Assembly: GCF_030056705.1 (NCBI RefSeq)
Contig: NZ_JASHIC010000012.1
Location: 64,986-128,985 of the forward strand
From: Flectobacillus longus
Lineage (GTDB): Bacteria > Bacteroidota > Bacteroidia > Cytophagales > Spirosomataceae
Direction: 5' to 3'
DNA length: 64,000 nucleotides
A model generated the notes under the pieces. That model ran no database searches. It saw only the letters and a list, made by a program, of their open reading frames with translations, and was not told the DNA's origin. The position numbers were made by a program, and so were the translations under genes. Positions 8,557 through 17,064 of this stretch are shown here, one piece after another (position 1 is the first letter of the stretch; every line of letters starts with the position of its first letter).

Positions 8557-8976
8557 ATGGTTTACGTAGTTCGTAAAGAACACTTCAATGCCGCTCACAG
8601 GCTGTATAATCCTAACTGGACAGAGGAAAAGAATCGTGAGGTATTTGGTCCATGTGCAAATGTCAACTGGCACGGACATAATTTTGAGCTTATCGTTACT
8701 GTAAAAGGTATTCCAGATCCTGATACAGGCTTTGTAATTGATATGAAAGTGATGAGCCAAATTATCAAAGATGAAATCATCAAGCGTGTTGACCACAAAA
8801 ACTTAAATCTCGATGTAGATTTTATGCAAGGTAAAATGGCAAGTTGCGAAATCTTTGCGATGGAAATTTGGAAAATTTTAGCTCCAAAACTCAACGCTCA
8901 TATTCCTCATGGCCAATTGCATTGTATTGAGCTCATCGAAACGCCTAAAAACTCAGTGAAGTATTACGGCGAATAA
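8557..8976 (+). CDS. 6-pyruvoyl-tetrahydropterin synthase / QueD family protein
   Basis: This 139-residue enzyme acts on 7,8-dihydroneopterin triphosphate in the cytosol. Zinc ligands are H14, H39 and H41 (AAH and HGHNF), the nucleophile is C33 and the D79-H80 pair fits the catalytic relay; E125 or E128 near the C-terminus anchors the pterin. The spacing is C-x5-HGH, which is the biopterin-type (PTPS-II) pattern, whereas QueD enzymes of queuosine synthesis usually show C-x3-HGH. I therefore leave the gene symbol open. Downstream, 76 nt separate it from lpxB. Confidence 0.85.
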   Translation: MVYVVRKEHFNAAHRLYNPNWTEEKNREVFGPCANVNWHGHNFELIVTVKGIPDPDTGFVIDMKVMSQIIKDEIIKRVDHKNLNLDVDFMQGKMASCEIFAMEIWKILAPKLNAHIPHGQLHCIELIETPKNSVKYYGE

Positions 8977-8990
8977 TTGTACTATGTGAA

Positions 8991-9045
8991 GCTTTGGGCT
9001 GATATTCTTGGCTCCTCAAGCAGCCTGAAGCTCTCAGCCTAAAGC
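8991..9045. repeat. Stem-loop in the pterin gene-lpxB spacer
   Basis: GCTTTGGGCTGA (8991-9002) pairs with TCAGCCTAAAGC (9034-9045) over 12 positions with one G-U. Related GCCTAAAGC or GCCTACAGC words occur at about 54915-54935 and 60965-61055. There is no T-run, so it is more like a REP-type stem than a terminator. Confidence 0.45.
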
Positions 9046-9052
9046 CCACATC

Positions 9053-10159
9053 ATGAAATACTATATCATAGCTGGCGAACGCTCTGGCGATTTGCATGGC
9101 TCTAATCTCATCAAAGCTATCCTTCAAAAGGATACCAACGCCCAAATTCGTGCTTGGGGCGGTGATATGATGCAGGATGCAGGCGCTACGCTTGTTAAAC
9201 ACTACAAGGACATTGCCTTTATGGGCTTTGCCGAGGTCATCAAAAATCTTCCTATTATTCTTGGACTTTTGTCGTTTTGCAAAAAAGACATTCAAGCTTA
9301 CCAGCCTGATGTAGTCATTCTGATTGACTATGCTGGGTTTAATATGCGTGTGGCTAAATTTGTCAAGTCTATTGGTATCAAAACATTCTATTATATTTCG
9401 CCAAAAGTTTGGGCTTGGAACCAATCACGTGCGCTCAACATCAAAAAATTTGTTGACCGAATGTTTGTGATTTTTCCTTTCGAAAAAGACTTTTTCAAGA
9501 AATATGATTACGAGGTTGATTATGTAGGTAATCCATTATTTGATGCCATTGCAGACTTTCAGCCGAAACCTAATTTTAGAAAAGAAGCACGTGTAGGTCA
9601 AAAACCTATCATTGCCCTTCTTCCAGGTTCTCGCCAACAAGAAGTCGCTAAAATTTTACCATTGATGGTTGCACAAGCTTATAATTTTCCAGATTATCAG
9701 TTTGTCATTGCAGGGGTTTCCAACTTACCAAAAGAGCTTTATGCCCGTTGGCAGTCCATTTTTCCTATCAAAGTAGTGTATGATGATGCCTATAATTTGC
9801 TTTCTGTGGCTGATGCTGCTTTGGTGACATCTGGAACTGCAACTTTGGAGACTGCCTTGTTGAATGTTCCGCAGGTGGTATGCTACAAAACCAGTGGTAT
9901 TTCATTTGCAATCGCCAAAATGGTTATTAAAGTACCGTATATCTCTTTGGTAAATTTGGTTGCTCAGAAAAAAATTGTTCCTGAATTAATTCAAAGCGAT
10001 TTGAATAATATCACAGTTCAGGAAGAACTAAAGAAGATATTAGTTCCAGAGGGACGTCAAGCGCAACTAGAAGGATATGCTGAGGTAAGGGCTTTGTTAG
10101 GAGACAAAGGAGCTTCTGCAAAAGCTGGCAGTTTAATGGTTGATTATCTATTGAAATAG
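9053..10159 (+). CDS. lpxB: Lipid-A-disaccharide synthase
   Basis: LpxB (GT family 19) condenses UDP-2,3-diacylglucosamine with lipid X to give the lipid A disaccharide at the inner membrane. The 368-residue protein is full length, with the N-terminal AGERSGDLHGSNL motif, WGGDMMQDAG, the conserved YYISPKVWAWNQSR block and the C-terminal nucleotide site LLPGSRQQEV and SGTATLETAL. The ATG at 9053 gives the family's usual start. It lies 76 nt after the pterin gene, possibly in the same transcript, and ends at a palindrome shared with the convergent acyltransferase gene. Confidence 0.96.
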   Translation: MKYYIIAGERSGDLHGSNLIKAILQKDTNAQIRAWGGDMMQDAGATLVKHYKDIAFMGFAEVIKNLPIILGLLSFCKKDIQAYQPDVVILIDYAGFNMRVAKFVKSIGIKTFYYISPKVWAWNQSRALNIKKFVDRMFVIFPFEKDFFKKYDYEVDYVGNPLFDAIADFQPKPNFRKEARVGQKPIIALLPGSRQQEVAKILPLMVAQAYNFPDYQFVIAGVSNLPKELYARWQSIFPIKVVYDDAYNLLSVADAALVTSGTATLETALLNVPQVVCYKTSGISFAIAKMVIKVPYISLVNLVAQKKIVPELIQSDLNNITVQEELKKILVPEGRQAQLEGYAEVRALLGDKGASAKAGSLMVDYLLK

Positions 10160-10176
10160 TTGGAGTTTATGCGCTT

Positions 10177-10216
10177 GAGTGATTGAGTCATTCTAAAAAT
10201 TATTACTCAATCACTC
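10177..10216. terminator. Palindrome between convergent lpxB and acyltransferase genes
   Basis: GAGTGATTGAGT (10177-10188) and its exact complement (10205-10216) form a 12-bp stem around an AT-rich 16-nt loop. The words are those of the outer arms of the palindromic elements at 6597 and 15688. Runs of A/T are weak, so termination is inferred from position. Confidence 0.5.
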
Positions 10217-10226
10217 ATGCACTCAA

Positions 10227-10793
10227 TTAGAGATTTTTCCCGTCCAAATAATTCTTAATCCACGATTTCTGGACACCTTGTATTTGACTAAAATATGTTG
10301 CTATTTCTTTGAAATCGGCTTCAACGTTGCTGGTAGGATAAAAAGGTTCTCGCACAAAAACAGTCTTTCTTGGATAATCAAATCCGACTAAAATAATTGG
10401 AATGTTAGCTCCTTTGGCGACATAATAAAATCCTGTTTTTAACTTCTCGACATCTTTCCGTGTTCCTTCTGGCGCTAATGCTACGTGTAAAGTCTCATTG
10501 TTATTAAAAACTTGGACTACTGCATCAACCAAATTGTTATTTTTAGACCTATCTACAGGCATTCCTCCCAAAGTCCTGAACAGCCAGCCAAATGGAGGCT
10601 TAAATAATTCTGCTTTGCCGAGATATACAATTTTTTTACCAATTACAGCCCTTGCTCCTAGCCCAACAGGAAAATCTACCCAACTTGCATGAGGCACTAC
10701 CGCTACGATACTTTTCTTTAGCGTCACTGGAATGTGTCCTTCAACTTTCCAACCAGCCAGCCTGAATAGCATTATAAATATTTTATTTAGCAT
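10227..10793 (-). CDS. PlsC-like 1-acyl-sn-glycerol-3-phosphate acyltransferase family protein
   Basis: This 188-residue protein carries the acyltransferase signatures H35-ASWV-D40 (HxxxxD), the acceptor-binding GGMPVDRS near 76-83 and E109-GTR, and belongs to the short form of the PlsC family. It probably transfers an acyl chain to a glycerophospholipid or an ornithine/glycine lipid precursor at the inner membrane; the exact acceptor is uncertain. It lacks long membrane segments apart from a weakly hydrophobic N-terminus. It is transcribed leftward on its own, with the terminator of the site-2 protease gene upstream. Confidence 0.85.
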   Translation of the reverse strand: MLNKIFIMLFRLAGWKVEGHIPVTLKKSIVAVVPHASWVDFPVGLGARAVIGKKIVYLGKAELFKPPFGWLFRTLGGMPVDRSKNNNLVDAVVQVFNNNETLHVALAPEGTRKDVEKLKTGFYYVAKGANIPIILVGFDYPRKTVFVREPFYPTSNVEADFKEIATYFSQIQGVQKSWIKNYLDGKNL

Positions 10794-10893
10794 AATTTTA
10801 AGTGAATTAATATTTCAAGTGAAAATAAGTAAAAAACTATAACAGAAATAATTTCACTGTAAAAATTGCATAGGTCAGGAATATTGGAAGTAA

Positions 10894-10946
10894 AAAGGCA
10901 CAAAGTATTTGTCTAAATCAGATTCAAACAAACACTTTGTGCCTTT
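10894..10946. terminator. Terminator after the site-2 protease gene
   Basis: A 19-bp stem with one mismatch (AAAGGCACAAAGTATTTGT at 10894-10912, complement at 10928-10946) with A/T runs on both flanks ends the leftward HAD-protease operon. Confidence 0.7.
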
Positions 10947-10964
10947 GTGCCATTTCCTCTATGC

Positions 10965-12158
10965 TTACTTACTAATATCAATCAACATAAAAGGATGGGG
11001 TGTAAAGCAAATGATAAATATTCCTAAAGAAATCCACCCTAAAACTTTACGCTTAGTATCTAGTGGCGAATCCTCCTCTACATCTGGATGATAGATGCCT
11101 AAAAATCTTCCTAGTAAAAAAGCAAATGGGAAAAAACCAGAGAACCCTTGAAAATCCTTTACCACTGGCGTTGCACTCATGACAAATTGAACAACCACCA
11201 TACTCAAGCTAATAACCCAAGGAGTTAGAGGGTTGGTAGATATTCGGGAGAGACAAGTTTTTAAGAAAAAGATATAAATACCCAACCACAAGAAGAAATC
11301 TAAATCAGAAGTATAGGCGCTTCCTTCAAATCCAATCGACTGAATGTCCTCAATGGTGTACATTCCTATACCCGCATAAAACAAAAATCCAACGAAGATT
11401 ATCGGTGCTATGGTGTTAAACTTCTTTTTGCCAATAAGACCGTACAAAATATGTCCACCGTCTAATTGTCCAATTGGGAATAAATTTAGCGCAGTAAAAA
11501 ACAAAGATAGATAACCAGCCCAAAGCAGTGGATAATGCAATAACTCAAAATTAGGTGGTAATAAAGCAGAATCGGCTACATAGTTTTTGAAAAAAAGCAT
11601 CAGCAGATTGTCTCCTAATGTCATTTGTCCGTTAAGCAAATTTGCATTTTTTGACATCTCATGGGCATAGTTCGCTCCATATTTAACATATTCTGGATGA
11701 ATTTTGTAGATATAATCCAAAGATGGTAAATGTGTGAAACCATACCAAAGGACTCCAAAACCTACCACAAAGCCAGCCAAAGGGCCTGCAATACCAATAT
11801 CAAAGTACTGTTTGCGTGTTCTAGTTCTATCAAGAATGCGAATAACAGCACCTAATGTTCCAATACTCATGGCTAAAGCACTTAGCCACATCGGTATGTA
11901 ATACGGGAGTGTAGTACGGATTTTGTAATACCTTGCCATAAAGAAATGACCAAATTCATGACAGGTGAGAATCGCTAAAAAAGGAATCGAGAACTCAAAT
12001 CCCTGCCAAAAATCCTGAGGAAATTTAAGAATATCCTTTTCTGGTAAAAAGAAAAAAAAGCGTCCTGTCATTGCCTCCGCTCCTGCCAATGTTGTGGTTA
12101 TTACTGTTACCACAAACAGCACCAACTGAATCGCTATGGTTTTATTCTTCATCTGCAA
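10965..12158 (-). CDS. Site-2 protease family (M50) zinc metalloprotease
   Basis: A 397-residue polytopic protein with the zinc motif H67-EFG-H71 in a membrane segment and the second-helix motif LFPIGQLDGGH further on, which supplies the third metal ligand. M50 proteases cut transmembrane segments, often of anti-sigma factors or signal peptides. Large loops between the motifs and several hydrophobic segments at the C-terminus fit the Bacteroidota and cyanobacterial S2P subgroup without a PDZ domain. Its start overlaps the end of the HAD gene by 17 bases (or 11 if translation starts at the second Met), so the two are translationally coupled. A substrate cannot be named. Confidence 0.88.
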   Translation of the reverse strand: MQMKNKTIAIQLVLFVVTVITTTLAGAEAMTGRFFFFLPEKDILKFPQDFWQGFEFSIPFLAILTCHEFGHFFMARYYKIRTTLPYYIPMWLSALAMSIGTLGAVIRILDRTRTRKQYFDIGIAGPLAGFVVGFGVLWYGFTHLPSLDYIYKIHPEYVKYGANYAHEMSKNANLLNGQMTLGDNLLMLFFKNYVADSALLPPNFELLHYPLLWAGYLSLFFTALNLFPIGQLDGGHILYGLIGKKKFNTIAPIIFVGFLFYAGIGMYTIEDIQSIGFEGSAYTSDLDFFLWLGIYIFFLKTCLSRISTNPLTPWVISLSMVVVQFVMSATPVVKDFQGFSGFFPFAFLLGRFLGIYHPDVEEDSPLDTKRKVLGWISLGIFIICFTPHPFMLIDISK

Positions 12159-12762
12159 ACATATCTAAAATCGTAAATTCATTCGGAATAATTTGTTTTA
12201 CTTGGATACCCACTTTAGCGGCTCCTTCCAAATTTGGTAACATATCGTCTAAGAATAAGGTTTCGGCTGGATCGAGACCTGCCTCCGCCAGAACGGCTTC
12301 ATAAATATCAGTATGAGGTTTGGCTTTGCCCATTTCGTACGAAAGAAACAGCTTAGTAAATAAATCCTCAAGGCGTTTTTCACCAGTACAACGCTCCAAA
12401 ATTTTATTTACTTCGATAATGTGAATATTACTCGTATTGGATAAAACATAGGTATTATACTTTTGTCCTAAACGCTTAATCAAAGCAATTCTGTTTGGAT
12501 CAATATCCAACAACAAAGCATTGAAAGCTTTATCGATCTCTTCATCAGAGGCTGAAATGTTCAACTCTTGTCTAAGTAAATCTCTAAATTCAGCGTCAGA
12601 ATAATGCCCTCGTTCGTAGTTAGCCCAAATCTGCTTTTCTTTCAATAATCTTTCGCCATCTTCCCAAGAAAAGTCCTTTGAAAGCTTTGCTAATTCTTTG
12701 TATGTTTCGTTCAGGTTAATGTCGATAACAACGTTTCCTAAATCAAAAATGATGTTTTTCAT
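12142..12762 (-). CDS. HAD-superfamily phosphatase (YihX-like)
   Basis: The 206-residue protein contains the HAD motifs: DLGNVVIDIN at residues 7-16 with nucleophile D7, the threonine/serine motif in VLSNTSN, the lysine in GKAKPHTDIY and the acidic motif FLDDMLPN. The DLGNV start and length match the YihX group, which includes glucose-1-phosphate phosphatases. It is cytosolic. It leads a two-gene operon with the overlapping site-2 protease. Confidence 0.85.
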   Translation of the reverse strand: MKNIIFDLGNVVIDINLNETYKELAKLSKDFSWEDGERLLKEKQIWANYERGHYSDAEFRDLLRQELNISASDEEIDKAFNALLLDIDPNRIALIKRLGQKYNTYVLSNTSNIHIIEVNKILERCTGEKRLEDLFTKLFLSYEMGKAKPHTDIYEAVLAEAGLDPAETLFLDDMLPNLEGAAKVGIQVKQIIPNEFTILDMFADEE

Positions 12763-12802
12763 ATAATAAATAAAAGGTTGATTCGAAGTTTTGTAGACAA
12801 AA

Positions 12803-12847
12803 AAATAAGAGGTAAACGCTGTAATATCATCGTTTTACCTCTTATTT
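12803..12847. terminator. Terminator after accA
   Basis: AAATAAGAGGTAAACG at 12803-12818 pairs with CGTTTTACCTCTTATTT at 12831-12847 (one bulged base), forming a long AT-flanked stem that separates accA from the HAD gene. Confidence 0.7.
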
Positions 12848-12881
12848 GTATGCTTATCTTATTTGCATTGTTGCTTACTGA

Positions 12882-13835
12882 TTATTCTGTTACTACCCCC
12901 ATCGAAGAGAACTTCTCAATTCTTTGGTCGATTCTTTCTTCTGGTGTTAGTTGAGAAAGCTCTTTGTAGGTTTCAAGAATTACGTTTTTCACGGTTTGTG
13001 TAGCCTGCTCAAAATCTAAATGAGCACCGCCAAGAGGTTCAGGAATAATACCATCTACCAACTTGTTGCCTTTCATATCTTCGGCAGTCAATTTCAATGC
13101 TTCGGCCGCTTGCTCTTTGAAATTCCATGTTCTCCAAAGGATTGTTGAACAGTTTTCTGGAGAAATTACAGAATACCAAGCATTTTCTAACATCAATACT
13201 CTGTCACCAATCGCAATACCCAAAGCACCACCAGATGCACCTTCACCGATGATGATACAAATAACAGGTACTTTCAACATAAACATATCACGGATGTTGC
13301 GAGCAATAGCCTCACCTTGTCCGCGCTCTTCTGCTTCAAGCCCTGGGAATGCCCCTGGCGTATCGATCAAAGTAACGATTGGCTTATTGAATTTCTCAGC
13401 CATTTTCATCAAACGCAACGCCTTGCGATAACCTTCAGGGTTTGGCATACCAAAGTTACGAAGCTGGCGTTGTTTGGTGTTACGACCTTTTTGCTGACCA
13501 ATGATCATAAAGGTTTCCTCACCAATTCTACCAAAACCACCAACCATGGCTTTGTCATCTGCTACTGTACGGTCTCCGAACAACTCGATGAATTCATCAC
13601 ACATGTGCTCGATATAATCGAGAGTATAAGGGCGCTCAGGATGACGAGACAGCTGAACTCTTTGCCAGCGAGTCAAGTTTGAGAAAGTTTCTTTTTTGAG
13701 TTCTTCAATGCTAGCTTCCAATTGAGCCGCAGCTGTCGATACATCTACATTATTATCAATCGCCAATTTTTTCATTTCTGCCAATTTGGCTTCTAATTCG
13801 GCTATCGGTTTTTCAAAATCCAAGAGAGTTCGCAT
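12882..13835 (-). CDS. accA: Acetyl-CoA carboxylase carboxyltransferase subunit alpha
   Basis: AccA with AccD transfers the carboxyl group from biotin to acetyl-CoA, the first step of fatty acid synthesis. I chose the ATG at 13835 because it gives [15 protein letters not shown], the usual family start; the frame stays open 20 codons further up to 13895, but that extension has no family resemblance. The 317-residue product has the [12 protein letters not shown] block, [35 protein letters not shown] and the [15 protein letters not shown] oxyanion region. It forms a single-gene unit with its own promoter and terminator. Confidence 0.96.
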   Translation of the reverse strand: MRTLLDFEKPIAELEAKLAEMKKLAIDNNVDVSTAAAQLEASIEELKKETFSNLTRWQRVQLSRHPERPYTLDYIEHMCDEFIELFGDRTVADDKAMVGGFGRIGEETFMIIGQQKGRNTKQRQLRNFGMPNPEGYRKALRLMKMAEKFNKPIVTLIDTPGAFPGLEAEERGQGEAIARNIRDMFMLKVPVICIIIGEGASGGALGIAIGDRVLMLENAWYSVISPENCSTILWRTWNFKEQAAEALKLTAEDMKGNKLVDGIIPEPLGGAHLDFEQATQTVKNVILETYKELSQLTPEERIDQRIEKFSSMGVVTE

Positions 13836-13923
13836 TTTGTTGTTGAATTTATCGCATACCCAAGTTTTGCTTGAGCATAGATTAAGTAATAACAATCCTT
13901 ACGTTAGGAAGATTTTTAGCCCT

Positions 13924-13951
13924 CAAAGTTAGTCAAAAAGACCTTTCGCAA
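13924..13951 (-). promoter_or_regulatory. Promoter for accA
   Basis: On the - strand TTG (13951-13949), a 17-nt spacer and TAACTTTG (13931-13924) match the Bacteroidota consensus fully. The predicted leader to the ATG at 13835 is about 80 nt. Confidence 0.6.
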
Positions 13952-14259
13952 CACGAAATAATCATATTTTTCAAGTAGCTAATCTAACTCAAACTATATT
14001 AACACCTCATAATGAAGTACTTATCTAGTATTTCACAAAATGTATTTTACTGATTTGTTTTTATTTTTTTGATAAATCGTTTGGGCAATTTAGGATAATT
14101 TCATGAAACAACCATTTTTTTCTCTAGTTTTTATACAATTCTCAAATAATGTGAAGAAGTGCTTTTTCTCAAAAATTAACATTTTTGGACAATTGGGGCT
14201 ATTCGTCTAAGACTCTATTAAAAAAGTTCTATTTTTTAGAGAAAATACGCTACTTATGT

Positions 14260-14267
14260 TATTTTTG
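14260..14267 (+). promoter_or_regulatory. -7 box upstream of the GntP permease gene
   Basis: TATTTTTG matches TAnnTTTG and lies 38 nt before the start codon. No convincing -33 element is seen. Confidence 0.4.
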
Positions 14268-14304
14268 GCCTACTATCCCAGTAAATACATAAAACCCTTC
14301 AAAC

Positions 14305-15624
14305 ATGTCTATTTTAATCCTAGTATTAAGTATTTTATTACTTCTAATCCTCATTACTTTTGGAAAACTCAATGCGTTTCTTTCTTTAATTTTCTCAGCG
14401 ATTTTGGTGGGTATTGCCAAACAAATGCCTTTGGCTGATATTCTAGCCTCTATCCAAAAAGGAATTGGAAGTACGCTAGGCTCACTGATTCTAATTCTTG
14501 GCTTAGGAGTCATGCTGGGTAGTTTACTTTCAGAAAGTGGGGCTGCTCAACAAATTAGTCAAGTACTTATTCAATATTTTGGAGCAAAAAGAGTCAAACT
14601 AGCGGTATTACTCACAGGTTTTGTGGTGGGTATTGCCATGTTTTATAATGCAGGATTCGTGATTTTGATGCCGATGGTATTCTCCGTAGCACTCAACACG
14701 GGACAACCAATGATATATGTGGGTATTGCTATGGCGTCGGCCTTATCAGTCACGCATGGTTTTTTACCTCCACATCCAGGACCAACCACTATTGCCGTAT
14801 TATTTAAGGCCGATATTGGAAAAACCTTGATTTATGGACTTACAGTAGCAATTCCAACCTTAATCATGGCAGGTTTGATTTTTCCAGAATTTATTAAAAA
14901 CATTTCCTCTAATCCTCCAAAGGGTTTGTTCGAAACCAAGCAGTTTAAAGATGAGGAAATGCCAAGTTTTGGCTTAAGTATCTTGACTGCGTTGATTCCT
15001 GTAGTGTTAATGGGAATGGCTACAGCAAGTGAGTTGAGCATGGATACAAACTCAGCTTTACATCATTATTTGAAATTTTTGGGAGATCCAAGTATTTCTA
15101 TGTTGATTGCTGTAACTTTTGCATTAATATTTTTAGGGATTCGTCGTGGAAAAACGATGGAATATTTGATGGAAAAAACAGGAGGAGCTATTAGTTCGGC
15201 ATCAATGATTATCATGATTATTGCTGCGGGTGGTGCCTTCAAACAAGTACTCACCGATAGTGGCATCGGAAGAGATATTGCTGCAGCCTTCCAAGGTTCA
15301 ACGCTTTCGCCCTTGGTTCTGGGATGGCTTATTGCTACCATTATCCGAATAGCTTTAGGTTCGGCAACTATCGCAGGTTTAACAGCAGCAGGTATTATTC
15401 AGCCGTTGATGGCTACCACACAAGTAAGCCCTGAGTTGATGGTTCTGTCGATTGGCGCAGGAAGCTTGATGTGCTCGCATGTTAACGATACAGGATTTTG
15501 GATGTTCAAAGAATACTTTGGATTGAGCATTAAGGATACCTTCAAAACTTGGTCGGTAATGGAAACGATTGTTGGGATTATGGGTTTGATAGGTGTATTA
15601 GTTCTTAATTCTTTTGTAGTATAA
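14305..15624 (+). CDS. GntP-family gluconate/organic acid:H+ symporter
   Basis: The 439-residue inner-membrane protein has about 12 hydrophobic segments and the family hallmarks FYNAGFVILMPMVF, THGFLPPHPGPT near residues 150-160 and a C-terminal CSHVNDTGFWMFKEYFGL. GntP proteins import gluconate, idonate or related sugar acids and hydroxy acids. No kinase or dehydratase gene is next to it, so the substrate is not fixed by context. Length is normal. A palindromic repeat element follows. Confidence 0.92.
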   Translation: MSILILVLSILLLLILITFGKLNAFLSLIFSAILVGIAKQMPLADILASIQKGIGSTLGSLILILGLGVMLGSLLSESGAAQQISQVLIQYFGAKRVKLAVLLTGFVVGIAMFYNAGFVILMPMVFSVALNTGQPMIYVGIAMASALSVTHGFLPPHPGPTTIAVLFKADIGKTLIYGLTVAIPTLIMAGLIFPEFIKNISSNPPKGLFETKQFKDEEMPSFGLSILTALIPVVLMGMATASELSMDTNSALHHYLKFLGDPSISMLIAVTFALIFLGIRRGKTMEYLMEKTGGAISSASMIIMIIAAGGAFKQVLTDSGIGRDIAAAFQGSTLSPLVLGWLIATIIRIALGSATIAGLTAAGIIQPLMATTQVSPELMVLSIGAGSLMCSHVNDTGFWMFKEYFGLSIKDTFKTWSVMETIVGIMGLIGVLVLNSFVV

Positions 15625-15687
15625 AGCTTAACCTTTATTAATCAGACATAAGTCATTCTGAATTTTAAGGATTGGGTTATATTAAAC

Positions 15688-16015
15688 ATGAGTCATCCCG
15701 AATTTAGTGATTTAGCGAGTGAGTGATTATGTAAAAATTTGTATTCTAGCAGTAGAGACGCAATGATTGCGTCTTAAGCTGAGTAAAATCATGAATAGTA
15801 GCATCAAAAAAGCGGTTGAAAAATATTTTTCGACCGCTTTTTTGATAAAAACTTGGAGAATAATCCCAATACTAAAAATTTGGGATGACTCATGTTTTGA
15901 TGCTATATTTTAAAATAACACTGCTTAAGACGCAATCATTGCGTCTCTACCGCTAGAATACAAATTTTCACCTAATCACACATCCGCTCAAGCACTAAAT
16001 CGCTAAATGAGGAAT
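15688..16015. repeat. Palindromic intergenic element, copy B
   Basis: Nested inverted repeats: CATGAGTCATCCCGAATTT (15688-15706) has a near-perfect complement at 15877-15895; an arm at about 15709-15779, containing the 19-bp palindrome at 15756-15774, is repeated in reverse at about 15923-16010 with the palindrome at 15928-15946. The centre is a loopless hairpin at 15803-15846. The arm words match copy A at 6597-6785. Confidence 0.7.
15803..15846. terminator. Long bidirectional hairpin inside copy B
   Basis: A 22-bp stem with no loop and a single G-T pairing (arms 15803-15824 and 15825-15846), with A6/T6 flanks around GCGGTT/CGACCGC. It would end transcription of the permease gene. Confidence 0.65.
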
Positions 16016-16114
16016 GATTTATGCTTATTTCCCCTATACAAAAATTAAGTGAAATATTTGGAAATACCGAATATAGTCTATATATTTTATATAGAAATAA
16101 AACCTCTATTGTTT

Positions 16115-16939
16115 ATGATTCCTCAACAAAACCTTGATTTATGGAAACGTATCCAACAATTTGAAATGGATATTCCAAATGTAGCTTTTCCCTTTTCAAA
16201 AAAGCTTGCACGGGAAAATGGTTGGACGCATGGCTATGCATTAAAAGTCATTGAAGAGTACAAAAAATTTATCTTTCTCTGTTGTATTAGTCCCACTCCT
16301 ATTACCCCATCTGATGAAGTTGACCAAACTTGGCATTTACACCTGACCTACACGCAATCTTATTGGATAGATTTTTGTCAAAACATCCTACACAAACAAA
16401 TACACCACAACCCTACAGAAGGTGGCAATCAAGAAGCCCACAAATTCGATAACTACTACAGTAAAAGTTTACAATTTTATCAAGAAATATTCGATATTGC
16501 TCCTCCACAAGATATTTGGCGACCACATCAAGAGCGATTTGGAAAACAACAATTCCAACGATTAGATACCAATAACTACTGGTTGATTCAAAAAAATACC
16601 TTCTTCAAGTCGATTAAACCTGTCCTTATTTCATTCTTCATAATTGGTTGTTTGTTCTTATTTGTTCGTGCATCAGGTTCTGGTATCTTTTGGGCAATTT
16701 CTGGTATCATAGGAATACTAGTAGCTATTGTTTTAGCCTCACAACAAGGCTCAAACACAAATCATGATGAAAGAGCGAAAGTAGACTCAGGATGTGGAGC
16801 TACATTTTTTACAGATGGTGGCGACGCTGGACATGCAGGTGATGGTGGACATGGTGGTGACAGTGGTGGGCACGGGTGCAGTGGCTGTGGTAGCGGATGT
16901 AGTGGTTGTAGTGGTGGATGTAGCGGTTGTGGCAGTTAA
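16115..16939 (+). CDS. GRDP-like domain membrane protein with glycine/cysteine-rich tail
   Basis: The ATG at 16115 (MIPQQNLDLWKRI) is preferred over the upstream in-frame ATG at 16049. Residues 1-150 resemble the glycine-rich-domain-protein-like (DUF1399) family, with SDEVDQTWHLHLTYTQSYW as its key block. Residues about 165-205 form one or two membrane segments. The last 50 residues are nearly all G, S, C, D and H, ending in repeated SGC/GCSG units with eight closely spaced cysteines. This tail could bind metal or form disulfides outside the membrane. Function is unknown in bacteria. It is flanked by a palindromic repeat and a terminator. Confidence 0.75.
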   Translation: MIPQQNLDLWKRIQQFEMDIPNVAFPFSKKLARENGWTHGYALKVIEEYKKFIFLCCISPTPITPSDEVDQTWHLHLTYTQSYWIDFCQNILHKQIHHNPTEGGNQEAHKFDNYYSKSLQFYQEIFDIAPPQDIWRPHQERFGKQQFQRLDTNNYWLIQKNTFFKSIKPVLISFFIIGCLFLFVRASGSGIFWAISGIIGILVAIVLASQQGSNTNHDERAKVDSGCGATFFTDGGDAGHAGDGGHGGDSGGHGCSGCGSGCSGCSGGCSGCGS

Positions 16940-16976
16940 TGCACCGCTAATAATTCAGCATGATTTTACTACAAAA

Positions 16977-17008
16977 AAGGCGATCGAAAAACCTATTTCG
17001 ACCGCCTT
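16977..17008. terminator. Terminator between convergent genes
   Basis: AAGGCGATCGAAA (16977-16989) pairs with TTTCGACCGCCTT (16996-17008) with one wobble position. Its stem sequence is related to the GCGGTC hairpins at 6675 and 15803. Confidence 0.65.
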
Positions 17009-17064
17009 ATATAATTTTATATGTGTTATTATACTGATTCGACAACTCAAATCAAAAATTGATT

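Larger units (their letters stand above)
13836..14304. other. Intergenic region between accA and the GntP permease gene
   Basis: These 469 bases hold two divergent candidate promoters (13924-13951 and 14260-14267) and otherwise very AT-rich sequence with no coding frame or strong secondary structure that I can see. Confidence 0.5.
15625..16114. other. Intergenic region filled by palindromic element copy B
   Basis: Apart from the repeat element at 15688-16015, I see only AT-rich leader sequence (16020-16114) before the next gene and no coding frame. Confidence 0.5.

Noticed and set aside
13836-13895. 20-codon N-terminal extension of accA
   Set aside because: It has no similarity to the family's conserved start and the ATG at 13835 gives the usual N-terminus.
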